A stretch of 25,722 bases of DNA from NCBI GenBank assembly GCA_964512635.1, contig CAZEJB010000040.1, positions 1 through 25,722 of the forward strand, in the 5' to 3' direction. The stretch comes from JADZFO01 sp964512635 (GTDB lineage Bacteria > 4484-113 > JAFGCY01). The notes beneath the pieces were generated by a model. That model saw only the letters and a program-made list of their open reading frames with translations, was not told the origin of the DNA and did not search any database. Below are positions 1 to 7,074 of the stretch, piece by piece (position 1 is the first letter of the stretch; each line of letters starts with the position of its first letter). The translations under genes were made by a program, and so were the position numbers.

Positions 1-691
1 CGAGTTGCGGGCAGGCTTCCTCGCTGCGCACTATGCCGATGAGCACTGGTGCCTGTACTAGATTCAGCCTGCCGATAAAGCTGCACACTTCTGTTTCCAG
101 GCTGTCCAGCCAGTGCAGGTCGTCGAGACATAAGAGCAGCGGCGTCCGACTGACTGCGCTGGCGAGCTCGAGTGCCGCGGCAGCGAGCTTCTCCAGTCTC
201 GTGAGCACTGGCTGCGAATGCGAAGCTGTACTCTCGAGCTCTGTTTCGGCTTGTAGCCCGGTCTGTTCGGCCGACCGGTCCGAGGATTCGGCGTTTTGCC
301 TGCTGTTCTGTCGCTCGTAGTCATGGGCGAGCAGGGCCAGATGAGCCGCGCGCGCGGCTCCTAGTCGATCAGCAGCACGGCTGCATAGTTCTTCCCAGTC
401 CGCTGCACGCCGGCCTGTACCAAGCTGTGCCAGGGCGTCAATGCAGGCGCTGAGGAAGCTGCACCACTGGTGGGTGGGACAGAATCGATGGCTGACAATC
501 AGAGCATCCGTTCCCAGCTTCAGCCTTCGCAGCAGTTCGTCCTTGAAGCTGCTTTTGCCGATTCCAGCCACGCCGCATATCAGGAGCAGTGACGGAGCTG
601 TAAGCTTTCCGCCGTCCCCCTGCAGCCAGTGCCTGATCTGAGTCTCCGCCTGTGCCAGTTCGGCACCGCGGCCCTGGTAGCTATTGATCAT
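1..691 (-). CDS. AAA/STAND-type ATPase, N-terminal part (3' end beyond window)
   Basis: I translated this open frame by hand from the reverse strand. It starts at an ATG at 691-689, with a GGAG ribosome site 8 nt upstream, and stays open for 230 codons to the window edge, so the C-terminal part is missing. It opens with MINSYQGRGAELAQAE, the N-terminal 'GR..EL' signature of AAA_16 ATPases. A Walker A motif GVAGIGKS follows at residues 40-47 and a Walker B motif LLLCLDDLHW at about 185-194. In this family the ATPase module usually serves as a nucleotide-dependent switch in front of helical repeats, a DNA-binding domain or an effector, as in MalT-like regulators or adenylate cyclase-associated ATPases. 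Which of these applies cannot be seen here. A charged low-complexity stretch (about 126-165) separates the two Walker motifs. The gene lies downstream of the dnaE relic on the same strand. Family call firm, function open. Confidence 0.82.
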   Translation of the reverse strand, partial: MINSYQGRGAELAQAETQIRHWLQGDGGKLTAPSLLLICGVAGIGKSSFKDELLRRLKLGTDALIVSHRFCPTHQWCSFLSACIDALAQLGTGRRAADWEELCSRAADRLGAARAAHLALLAHDYERQNSRQNAESSDRSAEQTGLQAETELESTASHSQPVLTRLEKLAAAALELASAVSRTPLLLCLDDLHWLDSLETEVCSFIGRLNLVQAPVLIGIVRSEEACPQL

Positions 692-776
692 CCCGGCAAC
701 TCCTGCCCATGATGCTGCGCAGCTTTGCTTGCTGATGCTAGCACGGCGCGCTGCACAGTGTGCTCGTTCAACGCAG

Positions 777-878
777 CTAGACCGGCACGCCGCGCTCCAG
801 CAGCGCCTCGATGTGTGTCGCGTTGAGGCTGCAGACGCCGAACTCCTCCTTTACCCCGCCGCGTGCGATGAAAGCACC
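777..878 (-). pseudogene. Relic of a dnaE-type polymerase gene, C-terminal 33 codons plus stop
   Basis: Read on the minus strand, this stretch encodes GAFIARGGVKEEFGVC followed by SLNATHIEALLERGVPV and a TAG stop. The intact polymerase ending at 3110 has the same C-terminus: 28 of 33 residues are identical, and 88 of 102 bases match. Similarity stops abruptly upstream of the first Gly codon (beyond 878), so only the tail of the OB-fold domain is left, with no start or body. The divergence, mostly at third positions, shows it is not a recent copy. Possible origins: the original 3' end displaced when an element carrying its own dnaE tail integrated, or the remnant of a tandem paralogue. It is unlikely to make protein. 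Confidence 0.85.
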
Positions 879-935
879 TGAGGCATATTGCTGTCAGCCA
901 AGGCTGAAGCTCGATCCCAATGTGAAGCTTGACCC

Positions 936-957
936 CTTCTTGAGCACTTCTTGAGCA
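936..957 (+). repeat. Tandem 11-bp repeat CTTCTTGAGCA x2
   Basis: Two exact, adjacent copies of CTTCTTGAGCA occupy 936-946 and 947-957. The second provides the TTGAGC hexamer that can serve as the -35 box of the downstream promoter. The 11-bp period is about one helical turn, as expected of paired protein-binding sites. An inverted copy of the core, TGCTCAAG, lies at 979-986. Confidence 0.75.
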
Positions 958-986
958 CTACTGTATGACAAAGTGATATGCTCAAG
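951..986 (+). promoter_or_regulatory. Probable promoter with flanking inverted repeat (operator-like)
   Basis: TTGAGC (951-956) and TGATAT (974-979) are 17 bp apart, matching the geometry of a housekeeping promoter. The -35 box lies in CTTGAGCA (950-957) and an inverted TGCTCAAG (979-986) starts at the last base of the -10 box, so an 8-bp inverted repeat brackets the promoter. A regulator binding both arms would occlude RNA polymerase. The promoter is predicted only from the sequence. The 209-aa gene starts 14 nt downstream. Confidence 0.5.
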
Positions 987-1000
987 AGGGAGGTTCAGAA

Positions 1001-1630
1001 ATGGACACAGGAAACACATTGAGCAAAGGCACAATCAAGACTGGGAACTGCATAGTTCGTCGGTACAGGAACGATCAAGAGTCCTGGATCTACTATAAGG
1101 TTGAAGACATTCTCAAGGACGCGACAATAAGGCCGGAGGACTCGCTGACAGGAGATCTTAAACTGATGGTCAAGGCTGGAGGCGAACCATTCGCACACAA
1201 GCTGGCAGTCGGCGCCTTTATGATTGACAACTCTGGACGCTTCAACCTGTACGGACTTGTTGAATTCAAGAAGGACGGAGAAATCATCCTCGGCAAAACG
1301 GCCAGTATCGGACTTGACGTTGAAGTGGCTTATGAACTCAACTACATGAAAGTCGTCGGCAATATCAACCCGCTGGGAAACCTGCGTCCCCTTCCTTCTG
1401 ATTGCTGGTTCGACCCCGGTGTCCAGCCGGGACCCACCTACGACGGGCCAGGGCGCTACTCCTTCGTGTTTACGACAGTCGGTGGTCCGGTCAGGGTCGC
1501 CCGCGGCAGTCATTATTTCGGCGACAGCAGTGCCCAAGACCTCAGGGGAAAATGGACTTCGCTTCTGCCAGCGCCGGCGACCAATATAGACGGCGTCTTT
1601 GGAAACATCGTTTGGACTAAAGAGCTGTAA
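1001..1630 (+). CDS. Hypothetical protein, 209 aa, first gene of subtilase operon
   Basis: I do not recognise this protein. It starts at an ATG behind a strong GGGAGG ribosome site 7 nt upstream. It has no signal peptide and no membrane segment, so it should be cytoplasmic. The alternation of short hydrophobic and charged runs suggests a beta-rich fold. The central part (about 60-125) reads like beta strands, and there is a Pro/Gly-rich stretch near 135-155 (LPSDCWFDPGVQPGPTYDG). It ends 45 bp before a subtilisin-like protease on the same strand, so the two probably share a transcript; it could be a substrate, inhibitor or partner of that protease, but nothing in the sequence decides this. 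A sampled 60-base line is about half G+C, less than the neighbouring polymerase gene, which fits acquired DNA. A long opposite-strand frame over it lacks comparable start signals. Confidence 0.72.
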   Translation: MDTGNTLSKGTIKTGNCIVRRYRNDQESWIYYKVEDILKDATIRPEDSLTGDLKLMVKAGGEPFAHKLAVGAFMIDNSGRFNLYGLVEFKKDGEIILGKTASIGLDVEVAYELNYMKVVGNINPLGNLRPLPSDCWFDPGVQPGPTYDGPGRYSFVFTTVGGPVRVARGSHYFGDSSAQDLRGKWTSLLPAPATNIDGVFGNIVWTKEL

Positions 1631-1675
1631 GCTGTCCATTTCATCTTCTCCAGTGCCGTGCTCGACAGGTGACGT

Positions 1676-3103
1676 ATGAAGCGGAAGTTTGAGTTTGCCA
1701 TTCCTCGCGACCCGAGCCAGCCTTCTCTGGTGGACGTAAGGTGGCACCCCGGGGGCGGCGACGCGGACGAGATAGCGGGGTTCGCCTCCCTGGTAAGCTG
1801 GATGATTCATACGTTGAATGGTATGGGACTGCCAACCGAGCTGATGTTCATCAGTAAGGACTGTAGTTTCGCCAGTTTGCTGGTTGATTTTGCCGAGCTT
1901 GACGGTAATCCCGACGCTGAGTATGGGGAGTTAGGCCCGCTGCTTTCTGCTCAGACCCTGGACAAGATCATGTCGCTTTCAGCGCTTGTCGGGATAGTGG
2001 TCAAGCTTGATTACTTTGATTCGGCTGAGTTCTCGAGTTCATTTCTCGGTGCACAGTCCGCGGGTGTACCTTTCCTCTGCCTTTCACCTCCTATGGTGGT
2101 CGATTTCAAGTACAGTCCCTCTGGTTGGCTGGATGACATTAACTGCAGCAACGACTGCGTCTATACCGATCCTCCACTACCAGCGGATCTTGACTGGGCT
2201 CAGCGCATGGTGGGCGGATGCTTCTACGATCCGAACGGCCCTCCTGACCGGGAACTGTTGGTCGCTGTGCTGGACACCGGCGCAGACGAGGATCACGAGT
2301 TGCTTATGCCAGCCTTGACCTGGGTTGAGGCAAATCTCCAGCGATTCACAGGGGATATGTCTCTTTGCATCGTTCCTTTCGAAATGGAGGGTTTTCCTGA
2401 AGATGCCACAGCAGGCGATGTGAGTCATGGAACCAGCCTCGCGTGGCTCATTGCCGGTTCTCTAGCTCAAGGCTGTGAGCAGTATGGCAGGGGGATCGCT
2501 ACTGGTTGTCAGATCCTCCCGCTGCGAATCTCGAACGGTATCACGGGTGACTCTGTAGACCTGGCCCGCGGCATCTGTGTTGCCCTGCACACAGAAGCCA
2601 GGGTGCTGGTCAACACCAGTACCAGCTTTGCTCCTTCTTGTGCTTTGTGGAACTCGCTTTGCCAGCTCCAGGCTGCGGGGGGGGTACTCTTTACTTCATT
2701 GGGGAACTGCAGGATGGGCCAGGCTCTTTATCCTGGCGAGTTCACGCGTTTCAGCGAATTCTCTAATGTCGTGAGTATCGGGGCGGTTGACTCCAGCTGC
2801 GGCCTGGTCTGTTTCAACAATGATTCGACTGCCGTAGATTTTCTTGCACCGGGCTGCCTGCTGAATGTACCGCGACTCTACCATGATGACTGCAAGGATC
2901 GTTTCCGTTCTGCGGACGGCACTAGTTATGCTGCGCCGGTTGCGGCTGGTGCATTCTGTCGCGCCTGTCAACTGATGTCTGATATGACGGTTCAACAGGT
3001 TTGGGACCTTTTCCGCAGGGACATTCAGCCTCTCGGTTCTTCGTTGGATAAGGCCCCTTTGTTCTTCCTGCACGAACGGGTTACTGAGTCTGAGCCAAGC
3101 TAG
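1676..3103 (+). CDS. S8 family subtilisin-like serine protease, cytoplasmic, cysteine-rich
   Basis: This 475-aa protein carries the full subtilase triad: Asp200 in VLDTGADEDH, His251 in the HGT motif of DVSHGTS, and Ser417 in DGTSYAAP. Asn344 in SLGNC is the likely oxyanion-hole residue. The family hydrolyses peptide bonds. There is no signal peptide (MKRKFEFAIPRD), so unlike classical secreted subtilisins it should act inside the cell. The first ~190 residues form an extra domain I cannot name. There are 18 cysteines, many for a 475-residue bacterial protein. The start has an AGGTG ribosome site close by. It is the second gene of a two-gene operon and ends only 6 bp before the convergent stop codon of the polymerase gene. 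Cytoplasmic subtilases occur in peptide maturation, regulation by proteolysis and anti-phage systems; no partner here decides among these. Family call is secure, role unknown. Confidence 0.9.
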   Translation: MKRKFEFAIPRDPSQPSLVDVRWHPGGGDADEIAGFASLVSWMIHTLNGMGLPTELMFISKDCSFASLLVDFAELDGNPDAEYGELGPLLSAQTLDKIMSLSALVGIVVKLDYFDSAEFSSSFLGAQSAGVPFLCLSPPMVVDFKYSPSGWLDDINCSNDCVYTDPPLPADLDWAQRMVGGCFYDPNGPPDRELLVAVLDTGADEDHELLMPALTWVEANLQRFTGDMSLCIVPFEMEGFPEDATAGDVSHGTSLAWLIAGSLAQGCEQYGRGIATGCQILPLRISNGITGDSVDLARGICVALHTEARVLVNTSTSFAPSCALWNSLCQLQAAGGVLFTSLGNCRMGQALYPGEFTRFSEFSNVVSIGAVDSSCGLVCFNNDSTAVDFLAPGCLLNVPRLYHDDCKDRFRSADGTSYAAPVAAGAFCRACQLMSDMTVQQVWDLFRRDIQPLGSSLDKAPLFFLHERVTESEPS

Positions 3104-3109
3104 TCCAAC

Positions 3110-6100
3110 CTAAACCGGCACGCCGCGCTCCAGCAGCGCCTCGATGTGCGTCGCGTTCAATGTGCAGACGCCGAACTCCTCCTCGACCCGGCCGCGGACG
3201 ATGAAGGGCCCGCCCTCGCGGATCAGGCGCGCGAACTTCTTGTAGGCGTCCGGGAAGACCGTTACCTCAAAGGTCGCGCTGAGGTCCTCCAGGGTCAGGA
3301 AGACCATCGCCTCGCGGGTGATGTCATAGTGGTGGAAGGGGGTTGAGCGCGGATAGGTCAGGATGCCGAGGTCCTGAGCCGTGTCCATCCGCTCCCCGGC
3401 CAGACTGCTGAACACAGCATCGGCGCCGCCCCCGCCGAAGGCGCCGCCCTGCCCTGCTCCGCCGGCCAGATCAGCGCTGCTCAGCCCCATACTGGACAGC
3501 TCATCCGGGCCGTCGAAGTCCGCCGCCTGCAGCACCAGCGGGTCGCGCTGGCCAGCACTGCGGCGGGCAACATCGACCCGCTTGCCGGTGACGTACCAGC
3601 CGGCCATCTCGACCGCGCGGCCGACCATGTGCGGCATGTCCGCTCCGCGGGTGAAGCGGTGGCTGCTGACCAGTTCCTCGACGATCTTCAGCGGATGCAC
3701 GCTGGCGACGAAGCCCAGATGCTCCTGCTCGAGCTGCAGCTTGCGCCGCCAGCTGTAGTCCTGCAGGTCCAGCGGCGGGTGATAGCTGCCCGCGCCGGCG
3801 ATTTCCTCAAGGTGGCGGTTGCGCGGCTGGCTCGCCTGATCATGCTGCCCCTGGCCCGGCAGGGCGGCGACCGCGCCGCGGCCCTGTGCCCCGGCCTGCA
3901 CCGGTACATTGCGGCGGCCCAGCGCCTCGCGCGCCTCCCAGAGCAGCTGCGGCCGGGGCAGGCCCAGGCTGTCCAGCGCGCCGCTGAGGATCAGCACCTC
4001 CAGCTCGCCGCTGTGCGGCCGGCAGCGCCGGGCGAAATCGGCCAGGCTGCAGAAAGGCCCTTGCTGCCTGGCAGCGACGATGCGCTGGACCAGTTCCCCG
4101 CGCAGGCCCTTGAGCGCGCCGAGCCCGATGCGGATCGCGTCGCAGACGCCGCCATAGTGCGTGGCCTCAGCGCTGTAGTCCGCCCCGCTGTGGTTCACAT
4201 CCGGGATACGGATGGCCAGGCCGAGACGCTCGCATTCGCTCAGGTAGGCCCGTGGGCCATAGAAGCCGCCGCCGTTGCTGAGCACAGCCGCCATGAACTC
4301 GGCCGGGTAATAGGCCTTGAGCCAGGCGACCTGATAGGACAGCGTGGCGAAGCTGGCGCTGTGCGCCTTGCAGAAGGAGTAGCCGGAAAAGCTGGAGAGC
4401 TGGCGCCAGATCTCCAGCGCGCTGGGGTTATCAAGGCCGTTCTTCTCGCAGCCGGCGATGAAGACCTCGCGCAGGCGGTTCATCTCATCAGGGCTGCGGT
4501 GCTTGCCGCTCATCCCGCGGCGCAGGATGTCGGACTGGGTCGGCGTCATCCCGGCCAGCTCATGGGCCACGCGGATCACGTCCTCCTGGTAGACCATCAC
4601 GCCGTGGGTCTCCGGCAGCAGCTTGTCCATCAGCGGGTGACTGGGCAGCTTGCGCGGCATGTGGTGGGTGCGGCGGATGAACTCCTGCATCATCCCGCTC
4701 TCGGCCACGCCGGGACGGATCACGCTGCTGGCCGCGGTCAGGCCGAGGTAGGTCTCGGTGCGCAGTCGTTTGAGCAGCGCGCGCATCGCCGGCGACTCGA
4801 TATAGAAGCAGCCCATCGTGTTGCCGCTGCGCAGCATCTGGCGGATCCGCGGGTCGCGGGTCAGCACCTCCATGCTGTTCACCGGCGGTTCCAGCCCGCG
4901 GCTGCGCAGCACCGCCACCGTGTCCTCCAGCACCCCAAGGCTGCGGTTGCCCAGCAGGTCGATCTTGATCAGGCCGATGTCCTCGATCGGGTGCATGTCG
5001 TACTGGGTGACGACGAAGCCCTTGGCCGCGCGCTGCAGGCCGGTGAAGTTGGTCATCTTCCCCGGCGCGATGACGATCCCTCCGCAGTGGATGCCAAGGT
5101 GCCGCGGGCGGCCGCCGAGACGCGCAGCCAGCGGCAGCAGTTGTTTATAGGGCTCAGCCGACAGGTCAATGCCCTGCATCTCCGGCAGGGTGTGGACCAC
5201 GCCGGCCAGCTTGCCCGCTCCCATGGAGGGCATGTAGCGGCTGATCTGGCTGATCTCGGCGTTGCTGAGGCCATAGACCTTGGCCAGCTCGCGCAGGGCG
5301 CCGCGGGCGCGGAAGCACTGGTGCGTCGAGATCATCGCCACCCGCTCATGGCCCCAGCGCTCATAGACGAAGCTGAGTATCTCGTCGCGGCGGCGCCAGT
5401 TGAAATCGATGTCGATGTCCGGCGGGCTGGAGCGCTCGCGGTTAAGGAAGCGCTCGAAGTACATGTTGTAGCGCAGCGGGTCGATCGGCGTCAGGCCCAG
5501 CAGGTAGGAAACGATGCTGTTGGCGGCTGAGCCGCGGCCGACGAAGGGAATGCCGCGGCGGAAGGCCTCGCGGACGATCTCATAGACGAAGAGAAAGTAG
5601 GAGCTGTAGCCCATCTCCTCGATCGCCTTCAGCTCCATGTCGATGCGCGCCTGGTGCGCCTCGGTAGCACGGCTTCCGAGGCGGCGGGTCAGGCCGGTCA
5701 TACACAGCTCGCGCAGCACCTGCGGCGGGTTGCGATTACGGCCCAGTTCATAGTCCGGGAACTGCCACTTGCCCAGGATGATCTCGACATCGCAGCGCTC
5801 GGCGATCAGCCGCGCGTTCTCCAGCGCCTCGGGGCAGTCGTAGTACAGACCCGGCAGCTCGGTCGGCGCGGCGAGGTAGTGGCTGCGCGGGCGGACGCCC
5901 TCGGCCTGCTCGAGGCTGGTGTTCTGGCCGATGGCGCGCAGGGCATGGTGCAGGGCCTGGTCCTGGGGCTTGATGAAGCAGACCTCGGTGCAGGCGACCG
6001 GCTGCAGACGCAGGCGCGCGGCGAGCTTAAGCTGGCGCAGCTGGAGCGCGCGATAGGCCGGGGCGTAGTCCGGCAGGGTGCGCACGAAGACGCGGCGCGG

Positions 6101-6727
6101 ACCGAGACGGGGGGCGAGATAGCTCAGCAGCTTCTCGTTGTCGCTGATCACAAAGCAGCTCTCGGTGCCCTGGGCCAGCGCGCGGATCGGGTCCCAGTGC
6201 TCATCCAGCTGGCGCCCGCTAGCCAGCGCGCAAAGCTCGCTGTAGCCCTCGCGGTTCTTCGCCAGCACGATGGCCAGCGGGCTGTCGACGCCGGGCTGGC
6301 TGACCCGCAGAGCATCGGCATAGTGCCAGGTCTTGTCGCGCAGGCGCAGGCTGCCCATGCTGTGCTCGGCCGCGGCATCCGCCGGCGAGAAGCTGACCGC
6401 GCCTGGACCGGTGCCCTGGCCGCTATGTCCAGCACTGCCGGAAACTGAACCACTGCTGCCGGATGCCTCGCCGCGGCGGGCGGGATCAGCGCCGCCGAGA
6501 CCGGCAGCCTGCAGGCGGCTGAGGGGTGTGGTCAGCGCGAGTCCCAGCACCGGGCGCAGGCCGTACTTGATCGCGGCCTTATAGAAGGCGACCAGGCCAT
6601 AGGTACCATCGCGGTCGCAGATACCAAGGGTCTTGAACCCCAGGTTAGCCGCCTCAAGGCAGAGCTCCTCGGGACTTGCTACCCCGTGATGGAAGCTGTA
6701 CCAGCTGCTGACGTCGATATGTGGCAC
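3110..6727 (-). CDS. dnaE2: DNA polymerase III alpha-type subunit, probably error-prone DnaE2/ImuC
   Basis: This is a 1205-aa C-family replicative-type polymerase. The order is an N-terminal PHP domain (YSFHH, SPEEL, CDRDGTYG), palm and fingers with GRGSAANS near 396 and the catalytic PDIDIDF at 436-442 (Asp437, Asp439), a third catalytic Asp590 in IKIDLLGNRSL, a helix-hairpin-helix region, and a C-terminal OB fold. The SPEEL-type N-terminus and the SOS-like palindrome upstream favour the damage-tolerance DnaE2/ImuC class over the replicative DnaE. An Asp in HIDVSS stands where the family usually has a metal-binding His, so the PHP site is probably degenerate. Three Gly/Ser/Ala-rich inserts (about 70-128, 940-970 and near 1120) make it longer than usual. 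It starts at GTG (6727); no better in-frame start lies before the upstream TAG. Its last 33 codons are duplicated at 777-878. The replicative class cannot be excluded. Confidence 0.9.
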   Translation of the reverse strand: MPHIDVSSWYSFHHGVASPEELCLEAANLGFKTLGICDRDGTYGLVAFYKAAIKYGLRPVLGLALTTPLSRLQAAGLGGADPARRGEASGSSGSVSGSAGHSGQGTGPGAVSFSPADAAAEHSMGSLRLRDKTWHYADALRVSQPGVDSPLAIVLAKNREGYSELCALASGRQLDEHWDPIRALAQGTESCFVISDNEKLLSYLAPRLGPRRVFVRTLPDYAPAYRALQLRQLKLAARLRLQPVACTEVCFIKPQDQALHHALRAIGQNTSLEQAEGVRPRSHYLAAPTELPGLYYDCPEALENARLIAERCDVEIILGKWQFPDYELGRNRNPPQVLRELCMTGLTRRLGSRATEAHQARIDMELKAIEEMGYSSYFLFVYEIVREAFRRGIPFVGRGSAANSIVSYLLGLTPIDPLRYNMYFERFLNRERSSPPDIDIDFNWRRRDEILSFVYERWGHERVAMISTHQCFRARGALRELAKVYGLSNAEISQISRYMPSMGAGKLAGVVHTLPEMQGIDLSAEPYKQLLPLAARLGGRPRHLGIHCGGIVIAPGKMTNFTGLQRAAKGFVVTQYDMHPIEDIGLIKIDLLGNRSLGVLEDTVAVLRSRGLEPPVNSMEVLTRDPRIRQMLRSGNTMGCFYIESPAMRALLKRLRTETYLGLTAASSVIRPGVAESGMMQEFIRRTHHMPRKLPSHPLMDKLLPETHGVMVYQEDVIRVAHELAGMTPTQSDILRRGMSGKHRSPDEMNRLREVFIAGCEKNGLDNPSALEIWRQLSSFSGYSFCKAHSASFATLSYQVAWLKAYYPAEFMAAVLSNGGGFYGPRAYLSECERLGLAIRIPDVNHSGADYSAEATHYGGVCDAIRIGLGALKGLRGELVQRIVAARQQGPFCSLADFARRCRPHSGELEVLILSGALDSLGLPRPQLLWEAREALGRRNVPVQAGAQGRGAVAALPGQGQHDQASQPRNRHLEEIAGAGSYHPPLDLQDYSWRRKLQLEQEHLGFVASVHPLKIVEELVSSHRFTRGADMPHMVGRAVEMAGWYVTGKRVDVARRSAGQRDPLVLQAADFDGPDELSSMGLSSADLAGGAGQGGAFGGGGADAVFSSLAGERMDTAQDLGILTYPRSTPFHHYDITREAMVFLTLEDLSATFEVTVFPDAYKKFARLIREGGPFIVRGRVEEEFGVCTLNATHIEALLERGVPV

Positions 6728-6775
6728 CCCGGCCCGCCTCGCTCCTGTAACCGCGCACAGCGGTCTTCGTACAAT

Positions 6776-6791
6776 CTATACAGATGTATAG
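6776..6791. promoter_or_regulatory. Palindrome CTATAC-AGAT-GTATAG, candidate SOS box of dnaE2
   Basis: This is a perfect 6+4+6 inverted repeat, CTATACAGATGTATAG, about 49 bp upstream of the GTG start of the polymerase gene. TGTAC and GTACA further out extend the dyad loosely. The same 6+4+6 palindrome with another spacer lies at the start of the DinB-like gene (10089-10104). Two spaced 6-bp arms with a 4-bp spacer is the architecture of several LexA boxes, such as the B. subtilis GAAC-N4-GTTC type, although the sequence differs. The repressor is not in this window; that it is LexA is inferred from the two target genes. Confidence 0.7.
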
Positions 6792-6857
6792 TGTACCAGA
6801 AGAGTGCGGTGATCTGTGACCAGTCGCCGGTGGTCAGCGAAGAGCAGTATTTTGTCT

Positions 6858-6929
6858 TGTAGGGGCGGGGCAGAGTCCCCGCCCTCTTCGCCCCGTACAC
6901 CAGGGCGGGGACTCTGCCCCGCCCCTACA
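6858..6929. repeat. Perfect 28-bp inverted repeat with 16-nt loop
   Basis: Left arm 6858-6885 begins TGTAGGGGCGGGGCAGAGTC; right arm 6902-6929 is its exact reverse complement, and 16 nt separate them. Each arm is itself a small hairpin unit (GGCGGGG, short loop, CCCCGCC), so the structure is two oppositely oriented REP-like units, as in a BIME. In RNA of either strand it would form a very stable stem-loop. It may protect or end the lipoprotein transcript, but lacks a U tract. Confidence 0.9.
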
Positions 6930-6939
6930 GGAGTAGAGT

Positions 6940-6956
6940 GCGGACCATGGGTCCGC
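6940..6956. repeat. Small hairpin GCGGACC-ATG-GGTCCGC
   Basis: A perfect 7-bp stem (6940-6946 with 6950-6956) and 3-nt loop inside the REP-like cluster. It has no T run and does not look like a stand-alone terminator; it is probably part of the repeat cluster. Confidence 0.6.
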
Positions 6957-6972
6957 GATCCAAAGGAAAGGA

Positions 6973-7072
6973 GGGGGGCCGCATTTCTGCGACCCCTGCA
7001 AAGAGGGCGGGGATACTACCCCGCCCCTACAAAGCCAAGACTGGCGGGGACAAGCCCCACCCCTACAAAGCT
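6973..7072. repeat. Three further REP-like units
   Basis: Read on the minus strand, two clear units follow the consensus TGTAGGGGCGGGG, short loop, CCCCGCC: 7043-7072 and 7004-7035, both preceded by GCTT. A third, divergent unit (about 6973-7000) keeps the GGGG/CCCC ends but has a GCA/TGC inner stem. With the inverted pair to the left they form a five-unit cluster. Such units are usually dispersed in a genome and moved by RAYT-type transposases; none is in this window. Confidence 0.7.
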
Positions 7073-7074
7073 GT

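Larger units (their letters stand above)
692..1000. other. 309-bp junction region: dnaE relic, short repeats, promoter
   Basis: No intact gene is visible. From left to right it holds an unremarkable spacer (692-776), the relic of the dnaE 3' end (777-878), an imperfect direct repeat (905-918 and 923-936, 12 of 14 bases matching), a tandem 11-bp repeat (936-957), and the probable promoter and ribosome site of the gene starting at 1001. It looks like the left junction of an inserted segment. Confidence 0.6.
6728..7074. other. 347-bp intergenic region: operator then REP-like hairpin cluster
   Basis: No gene is visible. The left third is the promoter and operator region of the polymerase gene (palindrome at 6776-6791). 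The rest (about 6857-7073) is a cluster of GC-rich hairpin repeats reaching to the stop codon of the lipoprotein gene on its right. The short frames here are by-products of the repeats. Confidence 0.75.

Noticed and set aside
995..1810. 271-codon minus-strand frame over the 209-aa gene
   Set aside because: It overlaps the start of the subtilase, has no clear ribosome site and no motif. The plus frame has a strong ribosome site and promoter. Less certain than the other shadows, because the 209-aa protein is itself unrecognised.
879..3112. ietAS-type anti-phage system
   Set aside because: That system pairs a subtilase with an adjacent AAA ATPase gene. Here the adjacent gene is a 209-aa protein without Walker motifs, and the nearby ATPase is on the opposite strand beyond the dnaE relic.
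3629..5530. 633-codon open frame on the plus strand opposite the polymerase gene
   Set aside because: It is a shadow of the GC-rich dnaE2-like gene: Ala/Arg/Gln/His-rich composition, no recognisable domain, and it is antisense to a well-conserved catalytic region.
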